64,000 bases of DNA. It comes from Glandiceps talaboti (lineage: Eukaryota; Hemichordata; Enteropneusta; Spengelidae). Positions 44,901 through 57,929 of this stretch are shown in pieces. Numbering within the stretch: the stretch's first letter is position 1; each line of letters begins with the position of its first letter. The stretch spans positions 5,752,501 to 5,816,500 of the forward strand of contig NC_135566.1 in the NCBI RefSeq assembly GCF_964340395.1, given 5' to 3'. The position numbers and the translations under genes are program-made. The notes beneath the pieces were generated by a model that made no database searches, was not told where the DNA came from, and saw nothing but the letters and a program-made list of their open reading frames with translations.

Positions 44901-46995
44901 TAATAATTGACGATTATCTGCATAATTTAGAATAATACACTGAAATGTCGAAAAACTATTTTTGATTATCTGAAATATAAAGGTCAATTTTTCTTTTAGT
45001 TAGGGTCTTACTATTTCAACTTTGAGATATAAAGGGTACCGAGCAATTGTGTATACAAGTGGCCATTTTGTAGTCTTTATTTTTTTATAATCGATGAATC
45101 AATGAATTAGATTTCTGAACGTTTGACTATCTAAAAATATAATTCAATTTTTTACAATGTAGTCATGGATATTTCAAAACTACAAGAGAGAAAGTGATGT
45201 AAAAGGTACCCAGAGGGGATGTGTAGATTAGTTTGTGAAAAGAAGCAAGGCCATGATAAATTATGCAGACGTTTTTGGTCTTGAAAGTTCAACAGAAACA
45301 CGGTCGCTGTTTTTAATGGTTGTCATACTTTCTATGGAGTACTTTTAAAAAGAAAATAAGATATCTTTGTAAGACTGCGTTTCTTGGGTTGATCATAAAT
45401 CAATCTCAGAGAATAGTATATGTTAAAAATTACAACATATGTCAAGTCACATTTGGTGATATAATGGATACATTTTATAAAATTAACAAATGCAGCAAAA
45501 TACTTATTTAATTCAGTCAATGAGTTGGTGACCAGGTAACTTTGGTTCACATCTGTCGGTCATTCTAAAAGTCATGATGTCAATATGAAAAAAATATTTA
45601 CATATGTAAATAATATTTGTATATGTTAAAGACATATTGACCACTTTCAACTCAAAACCTGCCGTCATAGAATTTATGATGGCATATGTTTTTAGAAGGT
45701 ACATGAGTTCAACTTTTATCAAATTTGATGAACACAAAACTTCCATTAGAAATACCTGTCAGTATTTTCTCATCAGATCCATAGTTTTTGTATGGTCAAA
45801 TTTTGAAGATGATTTTGAAATAGTCTACACAGATATTGAAGGGAGCTTATTGCCAAAATTTATCATAAATATCATCTTTTCATATGGCCAAGTTTTTTAG
45901 AATATTAAAAATCAATTTCTATATTTTAATTTTTATGAAAATAACACATTTTCTTCGAATCTGATTTTGTGCTTAAAAGAAGTGAAAATAATGAAAAATT
46001 GTAAAATATCGTGATGAGTGGTATTGTAGATTGCATAATATTATTTTCACAGTTGAAATCAAATGTCATATAATACTGTATCACCAATATTCAGGTATAG
46101 ATAGTTGAAAATTGATTTTCTGATTTTTCATCTTCAATACCTAAAGCAAAAATATCACATACAAGAAACATTGTGCCGTCTTTCCTTTCAGAATTAGTCA
46201 ATATCAACCTTTGAAGTTTGAGTGTCCTCTGTAATATGTTGATATTTAGACACAGGACACCTTTACAGTTTTATTGGCACATGAAATTTATGTATCTTGT
46301 AACTATTGTGCATCTTGATGGCAAGTACTTGAAAATAAACTAGACATACGAAACCTGTGGATCTGTGTGTTGGTTACCATGGCAACCAGACAGCGCTATT
46401 TTGACATCTGATGTAGTTGCAACCATCTCTGCTTCTGGCAGTAAGATTGTGTAATGGTATACTCAGCATGGGAAAGATGACTTTTGGGAGAACATGCAGG
46501 TACCATGCTTTAATACAAGTCTGTAACTGATAGTATGGATTTAATCATCTCTTGAGCTGACAGTTGCCGCGATCAACATTTTGTGCTTTTTTTTTTTATT
46601 TCATCAGTATTTTGGGGTGAAATTGGATATTTTTATGAGTCTTTTAATTATGTGTTTTGATGGTGTTTAATGCTGACTGGAGGAAAAAGTCTGAGAGCAA
46701 TACAAATAAATGTAGGGAAAATGGGTGTCTGAGAAATGTCATAATTTCATAGAAAACTTTAAAACAAAACCTTAACATTTTCATATTTGTCTTCCAGTCA
46801 TATTTCATTACATGGCACAAGGTAAAGTACAGGAATAAGATCAGTATATATGGTACAAGTTTTGAACTCAGTGTATGGTTTTCCACTGAGTCATGGAACC
46901 AACAGAGTCTTCCAGGAAAAAATACTACACTATACATGTATTACGGCAAAGTAATAATATTATGGATAGGAATGGGATGTTGATGCCATCAATGT
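41916..46995. other. No gene identified
   Basis: AT-rich sequence. The 121-codon frame at 44357 is about what chance gives and shows no family signature. An RFX X-box-like site at 46,373 is listed separately. Confidence 0.35.
46373..46386. promoter_or_regulatory. RFX X-box-like site
   Basis: GTTACCATGGCAAC fits the RFX consensus of GTNRCC and RGYAAC half-sites with a 2-base gap. A donor-like ggca|gtaaga lies about 55 bases downstream, but no coding exon follows. Confidence 0.35.
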
Positions 46996-47345
46996 TATTT
47001 TGTAAGTTTCCATATAGCAATTAGCTAAAATAGCTCAAAGTGCTTTACAGTTATTAACCCTGGCACAGACCTATAACAACACAACAGCCCTTTACACTTC
47101 CTCAACTCCCAGGGAAGTATACAATCGTAGCCGCTGTATAAAGTGTAAAGTATTAAAACATTCACATTGCAACCTCTATCCTACCAGGTCCCCAATTATA
47201 CAGCTGGGTTGAATGAGGCACAATCATGGTTCAAATACTGCCCAAGGCTTTAGCCTTTCAAAAACAAATGGCAACGACAGGCTAACACCTGCAACATACA
47301 GATTCCATGCAAGCTGGCCACTCTAACTAATCAACCATCATGACT
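46996..47345 (-). mobile_element. SINE with tRNA-like head and LINE-2/V-SINE-like tail
   Basis: On the minus strand the head contains TTAGAGTGGCCAGCTTGC (A-box-like) and GCAGGTGTTAGCCTG (B-box-like). The tail, CTGTAAAGCACTTTGAGCTA..TTGCTATATGGAAAC, resembles the conserved tail used by L2-type LINEs (AAAGCGCTTTGAG..GCGCTATATAAA). The length of about 350 bp suits a SINE. Target-site duplications were not resolved. Confidence 0.7.
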
Positions 47346-47456
47346 TCACATTATGGTAGAGTCAAGGAATATTTGATTTAAAATTATATAAAGTAACTTA
47401 CTGTTGTACAAATAGTATTCATTTTGAGGTATCAAGTATTATATGCTATAATGCCA

Positions 47457-47503
47457 AGGGGAGGGGGATGGTGGGTGGGGGTGGGGAGGGGGTGTGGTGG
47501 GGG
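47457..47503 (+). repeat. G-quadruplex-prone tract
   Basis: At least six runs of three or more G (GGGGAGGGGGATGGTGGGTG and on) separated by one to six bases, the classic G3+N1-7 pattern several times over. Confidence 0.75.
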
Positions 47504-47998
47504 CTGTATATTGAAATAGTATTGAAGTAGTATATTAAGTTGAATTTGAGTTTATCATGAAATCATTTTCTATACAAGCTTGATGGTCACCGACAGCCTG
47601 CTAGATTAAGAGATTTGTTGTTGTTAATATACTGCTATAACCATAGCAATGAGTCCTTCACTCTAACAAACCACTGTCATTAAATGTGTAGGTGTTCTTT
47701 TTACACATACTTATCACTAATAGTACGTGGGGAAAAAAATGAGAGTGTAACATGTCATCTTGTAAGTAATAGACTAAAAACACTTATGTGTCTTAAGTTA
47801 CAGCTGTTATGGTCTTCAAGAACCCAAGTGATCCAAGGTGTTGAAAAAAAATAAAATAATGATAATACTATGTTTTGAAGGTTTCTAGTGACATAACACG
47901 TATTTCTATAGATAAGGAGGCATTACACATTGTATAGGTAATTACATGTAAATACATGTGAAACAGTACAGTGCAAATGTTCAATACTGGTTGAATAT

Positions 47999-48032
<34 letters not shown>

Positions 48033-50240
48033 AAATAAATAATTTCAGCAAAAACTAACTGAATCCTATCAAAATTGGAATGATAAAACACACTGATAAT
48101 GTCATATTCATTTTAAACAAATCCCTGAGTTCATATTTTGACTAACTGATTTCGTAATGGCAATATGATTAGTTGGCATGGTAACAATTTTTTAAAGCAG
48201 GGATAATAAATGTTTTAAAGCAGGGATAACTAATTAACGTAATGATTAATTCCTGTGAGGCAGATGCCATAAATTCATGAAAGTGGTACTTTATGTGTTC
48301 TCTCAATAACAAAACAATAGATATTACTCAAGACCCCTGAACAGATGTAGTTCAGAACATAGGGGGAGGCATTGTTTTTGAACTTAATTGATAAAAGACT
48401 AATTTTCTAGTCGTTTTACAACATCATAACGTACCCAATGAATAAATTGACCACAAAACACAGATTTTTTTGTATATTTATGACATTGCATAATAAATCC
48501 AATTTGGACAATCTGATTTGTATGAAATTGCAATCATAAGACTTCATTGCATTTAAAATGACATTAACTTTGTCCTTTATATATAGGTAATGGGTTCTAT
48601 TTGCTGACTGTATTATTGTCATTTGCTGACAGTGTAGTCGTGTCAAAGTACTAATGATCTAATAATGTTGACTGCATACAATATCATGGGAGGTGTTAAC
48701 CGGGAACGAACAGTATTCTACTTACTGGAACACACTTTAGTAGCCACCATTTGGTATACTATGAACTGAACTCAAACCTGGTATCACGATATAATTTGTA
48801 AACGATCTGATGGCTTAATTTATTATATACATATCAAAAATGCGAGCTATTAATAAGAAGTCTATTTTATCTATAAGGTTGAAATTATGATTTATTGAGG
48901 GTGATGACTTTTGGGCGGGACCCAAATTAAAAATAAATATAATTAATTTGAAAGATATACTCAACCATAGAATGTGTACAGCTACACAAAATATGTTTAC
49001 CCATATGTGATCCAATACTGATGAGGGTGTACAATATTATGATTAAGATATTATATATAACAAAACAGTTTTAAAAAAATGCCCTAGTTGCAACTAATAC
49101 AGCTTTAGAATTGACGTTATAACTTGCATCATGGTGGTTATCATTCTTGATTTCCATTGTAATTTACAAACGGCTTTTGAAAGGATGTAGAGGATACGAA
49201 GATGGTAGTCAGGATGTCTATAGATAGTCATTTATAACACTTATGAGTGCACCAACATCCTATTATATTATGAAGTTACACTGATATTTCATAGTCATCT
49301 GTAAATTACCTGTTGGCAGTCAGCTAATTAATTGTTTTAAAGCTCACCAATCATCTGATTCACACACACTCACCTCGGAGCACTCTATATTACCTTACCC
49401 ACAATTCTCTCTGGTTGAGGTGCTTGGAAGTTCCTTATTTCATACCTTCCTCAATAAACCACATTTCTTAACATTTTAAGTATAACAATTATTTTTAAGT
49501 AATACATAAACGTGCTTTGAATAAAAGACTTTTCAGTGTCAAAGTATCACTAACTAACTTGGGTAGTCAGTTTGTATGAAGAGTTTTAATATGTAAATTT
49601 CTTTTGTTATACCTATTCAGAAACATTTCTATCTTTTGGAAGAGTCATAACAGGTGTATATGTTTTCCTTAATTTCGTTGCAAAGATTCTGCATGTATTT
49701 CATTGGTCATCCTGGAATTAAAATGAAAATAATAATATAGACAAATATGAGCTAATTGAAATCAGACAAAATCTACGTAAAATGCTCCTTTTTGTTCTGC
49801 CATAATTTTGAAGTGGAATTCTATCAGTAATATGTTAGGAATTTAGGTAGATTTTGAATTAAGGGTTTTACTAGTGCTATAATACAAGAAGACTTTTTGT
49901 ACAACAATACAGGAAATCTCTGTTCATTTTACAATGATGTCCATCTAACGACTACTTACTTTCAATTTTGATGCGCATGAAATTGACAGCTGCAGAATAA
50001 CCTTTTGTATTTCCCTCCCATTTATTGAAATTTACAAATTGTGTAACATTTTGAAGTATTGCTCTTATGGCTGTGATTGACAAGTGGAATTTTCAATGAT
50101 TTCAATTTTTTATTCTCAATTTTCTCAGTGAGTAAGCTTCGCCTTTATCCTTTATGCTATGAAGCTTTGACAATATTGGTTATGATTTCCAAACCACATG
50201 ATACATATAGAGACAGTCTGGAATTACAATAAAACGGGTA
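47504..50240. other. No gene identified; 31-base poly-A at 48,000
   Basis: AT-rich sequence. The poly-A (48000-48030) may be a retroposon tail, but no body is recognised on its left. A short duplication (TTTTAAAGCAGGGATAA, 48191 and 48214) is present. Two donor-like motifs near 49,375-49,400 on the minus strand are too close together to define an exon. Confidence 0.4.
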
Positions 50241-50672
50241 TTGACACTAACGAAAATTGTGCATTAGAGATCGCTGAATGATTATTACTTGAAAGCCTAT
50301 TTGTTCATGGATATTAAAGTATGTACTGTTAGCTCAATTGCCTGAGATGTCTTTCAAAAGTATATTGAACTTTTCAAGATATCCTGATTGACACTAAGAA
50401 AATTATACATTAGAGACTTAAAATGTAGATGATGTTTACCCCAAAGGCCTATATTAATATTTGTTCATAAATAACATAGTATGTGATATTACTTCAGTCA
50501 TCAGTGATGTGTTTCAAAAGTATATCAAACTGTCCAAGATGTCTCCATTGACACTACCAAAATCATAGAGATAGATATATTTGTTCTTGGATATAAAAAT
50601 ATTTGCTGTGCAGCATTAAACGCTGTCACTGTGATTTGTATCAAAAGTATATTGAACTGTTCACGATCTCCC
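50241..50672. repeat. Three-copy degenerate ~150-bp tandem repeat
   Basis: TTGACACTAA starts units at 50241, 50388 and 50548. Each ends with 'ttcaaaagtatattgaactgttcaagat' variants. Divergence is high. Confidence 0.7.
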
Positions 50673-53330
50673 ATGCTGGTTCACGCTGTTCTTGGTTTTA
50701 AGTGATTATGTACGTACGTGATTGATTTAATTCTCACCACACTTATACAGAACTATTTGAACCATTTCTTACCCTATGTATCCTGACTAATCAAGAACTT
50801 TCAATTTCACTATGGTTCATCTCAGTCCTCTAAGTCAAAGATTTCAAAACTATGTTTGCAGTGTAGCCTTGAAAACTTCAGGGTGATAGACGCTATTTTT
50901 TAAATGAAAATGGATCACTTTAAAAACGATCTATTCACCCGTGCTTTCAAATTCTTGCGGTTTCATGTGTGTTTTTGTTGTCTCTGTGTAGATGGTAGGT
51001 GCAAACGTAACAAAGTTCATTTGAAAACTGCATCATGTAAACAGGGGTTCTAAGTTGACCGTTCATGGAATCAGCGTGTAACAGTGTTCTCCTATAGACC
51101 GTGTAGGGTCTATGGTTGTCTACTTATGGTATTTCCAACTTTTTTTTTTCGTAGCTGAAATGAGAACTGTAATGACAGTATGAAAACCAAAATCATAAAG
51201 CCAATAATATGAATCTTTTTCAGAGCATGAAATTCCTGAGATTTCCTGAGATTCTATTTCTCTTCTTGTTTATCTCCCTGAAATACAGCCAAACTGATTT
51301 GAAAGCCTACTCCAAACGTGAATCACATCACATTATGTATGAGTTGACGTGAAACCTTCAGAATATTTCACAATAACAGATTGTTGGCAGATCAATAAAG
51401 TAAACATTAGAAAGCAATCACAAATAGAAATTGAATCAGTGCGGTTATAGTGTGAAATTAATTTGTACAATGCTTTGAATGGTTGCCAAGGATACCAATT
51501 CCAGCAAGGAAATGATAAACCATATTGATAGGTTAGGTACCTTTTTCATGGTAATGAAAGTTCATTTACCCCAATTAATGAAAAAAGCAATCATTAGATT
51601 TTTATTGCACATGTAAACAAACAATAATAGTACAATTTTAAGTTCACTTCAATTTAAAACATTGGTGAAATTTACATGTATGTTGAAATATGTGACTCAC
51701 CAATACATTACAGTTGAAAACAAAATAAATGAAAATGAATATTATATAACTACTAAAATAAACAAACCAATAACAGTATAATTATAAGTTCAAATAAATT
51801 TAAAACGTTGGTGAAATTTAGACATATGGTGAAATATATACTGATAGTCTTGGGGATAAAGATATGACATTTCTTGATAAACCTCTACTACTATACTAAT
51901 GATTATTCCTAATTGTCTTGGAAGTTTTTTCTCAAATTTCTGGCATCTAGAAACATCCATTTGTACATGTATGTATTCATAATTAATTAAGTATGGTTTA
52001 ATATACTGAATTTGGAATGCTTGTTTTATTTTTAAGTTAATAAGCACTTAGGAGTCATGAATATTCATGTTCTGCTATATTAACATATGCAGGCCTGCTG
52101 ACTCCAGTGAGACAATGCATGTCCATGGCAAGGACCTCCACTGAGCAATGAATGATGAACAAGTTTCAGCTTAGCGTTTCTTGTCAATTGTGTGTAATGC
52201 AGGATTTAATATCATGAAATAGCTTTGTAGGATCAAAAATGCAAAGCTACTGTGGTGTTGCTCTTGAAAAATGTGGTTTTTAGTTGACTGTGGTATTCAT
52301 GAACTTTATTTGATAGATGAAGAAATAAAACAAAAGTTGGTGTTGTTTTGATTAAATTTTTATGTGTCCAGATAAAATGTGAAGTCAAGACATATTTATA
52401 ATATATTAGTATTAAAAAATCAGCATTTAAAGGAAATTTGGAGAGGGATATTTGAAGTTGATGCATTTAATTTTTCCTATGTTCCATTTGTGTAGAGAAT
52501 ATATAACTAGATGTATATTACAGCTTCATTGATGTTAGGATTTGTTAGACTCAATATACAAGGGACTTAGACTTAGAGCCATGTGTATCTCATGACTATT
52601 GCAATATAGATGTTTGAGACGTATTGTTTATTAAAATATAGATGAGAAAAAAGTGAAAGATGCAGGCTTTGATTGAAATATGACACCAAGGGAGACCAGT
52701 GATGATGTAGAAGGCTTGAGTATACATGTATATTTCAAATTCATCCTGGGGAGGATTATGTAGCATTCAGTATTTCTGGTACATTTTTTTCCATGACAAA
52801 TGCATTTTGAGACCCCTTGTCAGTGCATACACTGTGAAAACCAATGTGTACTCGTGTACATTGATACATAAGACACTAAATATGAACAAATAGAAAGCAG
52901 GGAAATAAATTCAAATTATTTATGTTTTCTGGAAAATTAGAATATTTATTTTCAAAAATTGTTAAAATGTTGACATAATGTGACAAATTAAATGTAATTA
53001 TGAAGCATTGTTACAGGCCTCTACAACAAAGTGAAAAGTAGTTCTGTCTCTTTTCCTTTTTTGTGAGAGTGGAAAGTACATTTATGTATTACTCTTGGTG
53101 GCAAGAGTTGCCGATACTCTTACAGGATATTTGAAACTGCCAGTATAATTAGGGTAGATATGTTGCAATTTCCAATAATACGTCATTTTGGAACTTATCC
53201 AGTAAATTATAAGAAGTGTACAGTTTAAAATAGTAAATCTTTTTCTAGTTTTGAATCTCAGCTTTACAGTGATTGACAGTTTAAAAGTTCATCACAGACG
53301 ATACATCTAGACAAGGTAGATTGAGAGTAC
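50673..53330. other. No gene identified
   Basis: AT-rich and CpG-poor. A decayed relative of the 18,870 hairpin (TATAGACC..GGGTCTATGG) lies at 51,093-51,116. Confidence 0.35.
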
Positions 53331-53364
53331 TTGGGAATTTGTTATCTTATCATTCGCCTTGTCA

Positions 53365-53571
53365 TGATCATTGATGCGTACAACGAGAATGGCTCTCACT
53401 TCTCTTCAAATGGCGTCATTTCTGCAGACCATTTCTTGTTAACCAGCTTTCTAATTATGCACTTGGGAGAAGTAAGACATGTCAATTTTCTGAAAACAGA
53501 CATCCCTGGTTTTTCGCTGGGGGGACAGCAAACTTTATGGGTTGCCATAGCAACAATTAGGAGACACGGTA
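53365..53571 (+). CDS. Weak candidate first exon (ambiguous strand)
   Basis: ATG at 53365 opens MIIDAYNENGSHFSSNGVIS and on, ending in phase 1 at a weak donor (cacg|gtacat, 53,571); an earlier donor (gagaa|gtaaga) at 53,470 is better. The minus strand over the same bases is also open (MATHKVCCPPSEKPGMSVF..) from an ATG inside the X-box-like GTTGCCATAGCAAC (53541-53554). Neither frame is recognised. Confidence 0.15.
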
Positions 53572-55670
53572 CATGCAGCTGTTTGTGAGCTGTGTGCAAA
53601 ATCTTTAAGCTTTCTCGTCTACCCAAACTATAAGAACACAAATTTTGTTTTGGTCAAATTCTCTCGCATCCAAGTTAAAGTTGAAATAAGAAACACTGTC
53701 AAGAAACGAAACTCCATAACCAAATATGTATTGAAATTCACAAATTCCATATACTTCGAAAGAAACCTCAAATTTTGTTACCCTTTCACTTTCTATAGAT
53801 ACACAAACTTTGGACAAGTATTTTTTGCATTTTAAAGAAAATTTCATGTGATTTGGACCGTGCAATGTGATGATTTCATGTATATATATTTACATGATTA
53901 CATCATGGCAACATGTTTTGCCAATATCATATAATTATGGTTTGCAGTAAAATTATTATTTTCACATTTACACAAACTCATGATGTCACTGATTTATGGT
54001 GTCAGAAAAGGGTGACGTTTTACTGTTTCAACACAAATTGATGATGTCATCATGTTCTCAGTTTTAAACTTGTAACTTTAATAAATTCATTCAAAATGTA
54101 TATTATTTGTCTCAAATCACATAACTGTTGTATGTAATGTTCTAAAGACCCCATCATTGTCACCCCAACATACTGTATTTCACATTTTTTGGACCCAAAC
54201 TAGTGAGGTGAAACGAATCAAGATTCAATGTTACAATACAACATTTAAAAATTGTCTTTACAAGGAATTTTTCTTTAAGTTATACAAGCAATTGGTTGAA
54301 TATAATACCACATTTTTGTGGAATTAGAAAAAAATGTAATAAAAAATTAGATAGAGACCAAGTTACTTTGTATAAAATTATGTAATAGTGTCAATCTAAG
54401 ACAATAATTTACTAAAAAAAAACAGAAAACGAAGAACAAGACCTACCTATTGTAATATGGCGTGAAATAAATAATTTAGTATTTTACATATAATTCATTT
54501 TTGTGTCCCACCTACATCCATTTAATATTTCATGATTTTTTTCATCAGTTTTCTTTGAAAAGATGTTTTTTATCCTGTTTATGTGATAGATGTAACCCTT
54601 GGGTATTCTCAATTAATATTTTATGTTCTCATCTTTCTCTTCCATGTTTGCTGTGAATGATTACAACATAACCTCTCATCACTCTCACCCTTTCTTCTAA
54701 TGTATCTGTTACCATGACGACCAGGTAAGTAATGATGCTATACCACATGATATATTGAACGGTAGTAAGGGGTAAGTAGGGTTAATTTTTATGAGTCCGC
54801 TGCATCTTGGGATTTAAAATATGTTCTTTTTATGAAGACACTTTTCACTGACCTTTGCATGTGTAACAATTCGTAATCATTATTATATTCAAGTAAAATT
54901 TATTTAGTTGGTGGTTGATTTCTATCAGTTCCAGATTGGAATTGAAATTTAAATGTGTTCTTTTCTAACAGAGTGAATAGAAAGACATAACCAATAAATA
55001 TACATTCAGCTAGTAGAAAAGGATATATATCAGCTGACTGTTGTTGGTGATTTAAAAAAAAAAAATCACTTCGGAAAACAGCAAATGCTTTTATGCTAAG
55101 CTTTGTTGTATTCATAGGTATAGGAAAACTCAATGTGTTCCTCAGTTATTTAAAAAATAGTATGTTTCCCAACATGTACTTTTTTTTTCATCCGTGCATA
55201 ATTTCAAAATGGAATCCCTTATGAATGAAGGTTGTGATGTTTTTTGCTCTTTAAGAAAATTATGTAATTCAAGATGATGGCAGATATTCTTCATATTATC
55301 ATATTACTGTTGTTTTGTTTTTACAAAAACTGAACACTTGGAGGAACGATTGATTTGTTTGCCAATTCATAAGGTAGCCACATATAATTTAAAGATCATG
55401 ATTAGTATGGTAGTGGCTCTCAGAAATGAAATAAAATCACTTGGGAGAAAAGCTCCCATCTGTACATTTTCCATATTTAATTCAAGATCACGATGACCCA
55501 GTGTCTTATGAGCAATGGCTCTTATATATAAACAAAAAAGTCAAATATGATTACTCAAGAGGAAAGTGGATAATGTGCCAATCTGAGCAATATTCTCAAG
55601 TAGCCATCAAAGATAATGAAGTCTGTTATTTATTTGACTTGAGCTCTACATAATCTATGGACTTATTTAT
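53572..55670. other. No gene identified
   Basis: AT-rich. A strong donor-like cag|gtaagt at 54,724 is preceded by ATGACGACCAG and a pyrimidine-rich tract, so it could equally be an acceptor or a tiny first exon. A 70-codon frame at 55,441 (HFPYLIQDHDDPVSYEQWL..) has no clear splice sites. Confidence 0.3.
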
Positions 55671-56015
55671 TACTATGGAAAGCAAACTATCAGCAAACTT
55701 AGATGGACTATACATACTACTATGGAAAGCAAACTGTCTGCAAACTTAGATGGACTATGCATGCTACGATGTTAAGCAGACTATCAGTAAATGTAGATAC
55801 ACTGCATGTGGTAGATTATGCAAGTGGGTGATAGTTTTTTCTGTGGTGAAATAATTGATTTAATAACCCTGTAATCAAGATAGTGTAAACTCTGACTGAC
55901 AGCACTAGCTGTAATCAAGATAGTGTAAACTCTGACTGATTTCACTGTAATCAAGATAGTGTAAACACTGATTGATAGCCCTGTAATCAAGATAGTCAAA
56001 GTGTAAACACTGAGG
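55671..56015. repeat. Two adjacent short minisatellites (47 bp; 36-40 bp)
   Basis: TACTATGGAAAGCAAACT at 55671 and 55718, with a diverged third copy, gives a 47-bp unit. CTGTAATCAAGATAGTGTAAA at 55869, 55909, 55945 and 55981 gives 40-, 36- and 36-bp units. Confidence 0.85.
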
Positions 56016-56770
56016 TTGAATGTGCCACAACCTGAGAAAAAGTCTCTATCAGAGATGCCAACCTACTGTGAGTATATATAATCACATCAATGTATATTGA
56101 AAACTTATATCACTGTGTTACCATAATAGTTTTAGTTTGTATTTGTGTCTTAGCTTGAGTTGAGTTGAATTGTAATTTATTCCACCTGAAAACGAAAACA
56201 AAATATACATTCATTGAAAGTAATACAAAACAGAATTCTAGTGAGGGCCATGGAAATAGTTCCTGAGGAACTAAGTCCATGGACCAAACGTTTATGAAAA
56301 TTATGGCAAATTAGGGGTATGAGTTGTAAGAACAAAAATACATCTCTTGTGAATATTGATGGAGATTAAGTAGCTTAGTAGCTGATGGTAGACTTTTTGA
56401 TGGTTGACCTGTTGTCACGGTACTAGTAGTCATTGTACATTGCATGTTACTCCAGGAAAATTACATAGATCAGTCACACATGTGTATAATTGAGCATTAT
56501 ACGTCACATTATTGTCATGGGTTTTTAGAAACCTGCCATTACAATGCAAAGTTAGCAATACACAGATGCTGTTGATTAGGCCGATTTCTATGGTAATGAT
56601 CTAATAGGCCAAGTACATCCCTTTGTTGTGTAATGAATTATATCCAGTTGTAATTTAAAAGATGGTTTAATTACATGATTGTCTTGCATGGCTGGATATA
56701 CTTTGTAGGTGGATCATATGTAATATGGCTTGATAGTATTAGAATGTAATCAGGTTCTGTGTTGTTCACA

Positions 56771-56879
56771 ATGCTGGGCCTGTTCCTCAAGATTTTACTA
56801 GATTTAGAGTTGGTTGTTGTGAGTGTGTTCTTGATCTGCGTTGATTTATTCAGTGGTTCACATTTTGCGTCTCCAGCAG
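56771..56879 (+). CDS. Candidate first exon with hydrophobic N-terminus (uncertain)
   Basis: ATG with A at -3 (cacaATG) opens 36 codons, MLGLFLKILLDLELVVVSVF then LICVDLFSGSHFASPA, ending one base into the next codon at a donor preceded by ccagcag (gtaacg). The N-terminus would act as a signal peptide or signal anchor. Downstream exons were not found before the window ends. Membrane-anchored SDRs begin in a similar way, but that resemblance is generic. Confidence 0.25.
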
Positions 56880-56990
56880 GTAACGTCTGATCTCTTTTTC
56901 CCCTTTAATAAGACTGCATTTTCATTGTTGCACATTACCTAGCCTCCTGACAGCAACGATAATCACATTTTGTTATGAGATCTCAATCCC

Positions 56991-57325
56991 TTGACAAAAC
57001 ATGTACATTCTCAGAACTCAGTAATGCTGAAAAGAGGCCATGACATTTTACAATCCTTTGACAAAACATGTACATTCTCAGAACTCAGTAATGCTGCAAA
57101 GAGCCCATGGCATTTTACAATCCTTTGACAAAACATGTACATTCTCAGAACTCAGTAATGCTGCAAAGAGCCCGTGGCATTTTACAATCCTTTGACAAAA
57201 CATGTACATTCTCAGAACTCAGTAATGCTGCAAAGAGCCCGTGGCATTTTACAATCCTTTGACAAAACATGTACATTCTCAGAACTCAGTAATGCTGCAA
57301 AGAGCCCATGACATTTTACATTTCA
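56991..57325. repeat. Five-copy perfect-period 67-bp minisatellite
   Basis: TTGACAAAACATGTACATTC starts units at 56991, 57058, 57125, 57192 and 57259, exactly 67 apart. Units differ by only a few substitutions (CCATGGC, CCGTGGC, CCATGAC variants). Confidence 0.96.
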
Positions 57326-57929
57326 GTATAGTGCAAGTATATATTAGATTTGCATCAAAAGCTAATTATTTAGTATATTTCAATGTTAAAATATTAACTT
57401 AGTAATTATAGCTGGCAATGATACTAGCTAACCTATTGCTATTTTTTACTTTATTTTTTTTTTATTTATCTGGCAAGTCTTTTCATTGCAAAATCAATAT
57501 AAGAAAAAAATGTGATATTTGAAATATTAATTTTCAATGAAGTTCTGAATAAGATTATATGAAATTTTTGTTTGTGATTTTGGTTTGACGAAAAAATCAT
57601 GTGAGAAAAAGTGAAAAAGGTATTGCTTATTATTTATTAATCATCAACATTTGAATATTTGATAACTGTACAGATGTTGTAGCCACCACGGGTATGTATT
57701 CAGTGGTTTGTTTTGTCTACATTTGATATTTAGTTGTACCGAAAATGACAATTCAACTACTGTATTTAGTCCTTTTCTTTGTCACAAAGATACAGAATAT
57801 GCATATTTCAATAGTATAGACAAATATGTATCTGATCTCTCTATATCTGTTCATCACTTGTCAATTCACTATCACTGTATCAGTGGCTAGGTAATTAGTT
57901 GACAGAAACTGACTATTGGGAAACTAACT
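57326..57929. other. No gene identified; possible 18-nt exon
   Basis: At 57,675-57,692 an acceptor (aactgtacag) and donor (acgg|gtatgt) bound ATGTTGTAGCCACCACGG, which would keep phase 1 on both sides. This is weak evidence in AT-rich DNA. Confidence 0.2.

Noticed and set aside
52057-52070. CATGAATATTCATG palindrome as a regulatory operator
   Set aside because: A short AT-rich palindrome with a longer relative at 27,466 but no shared flanks; chance is likely.
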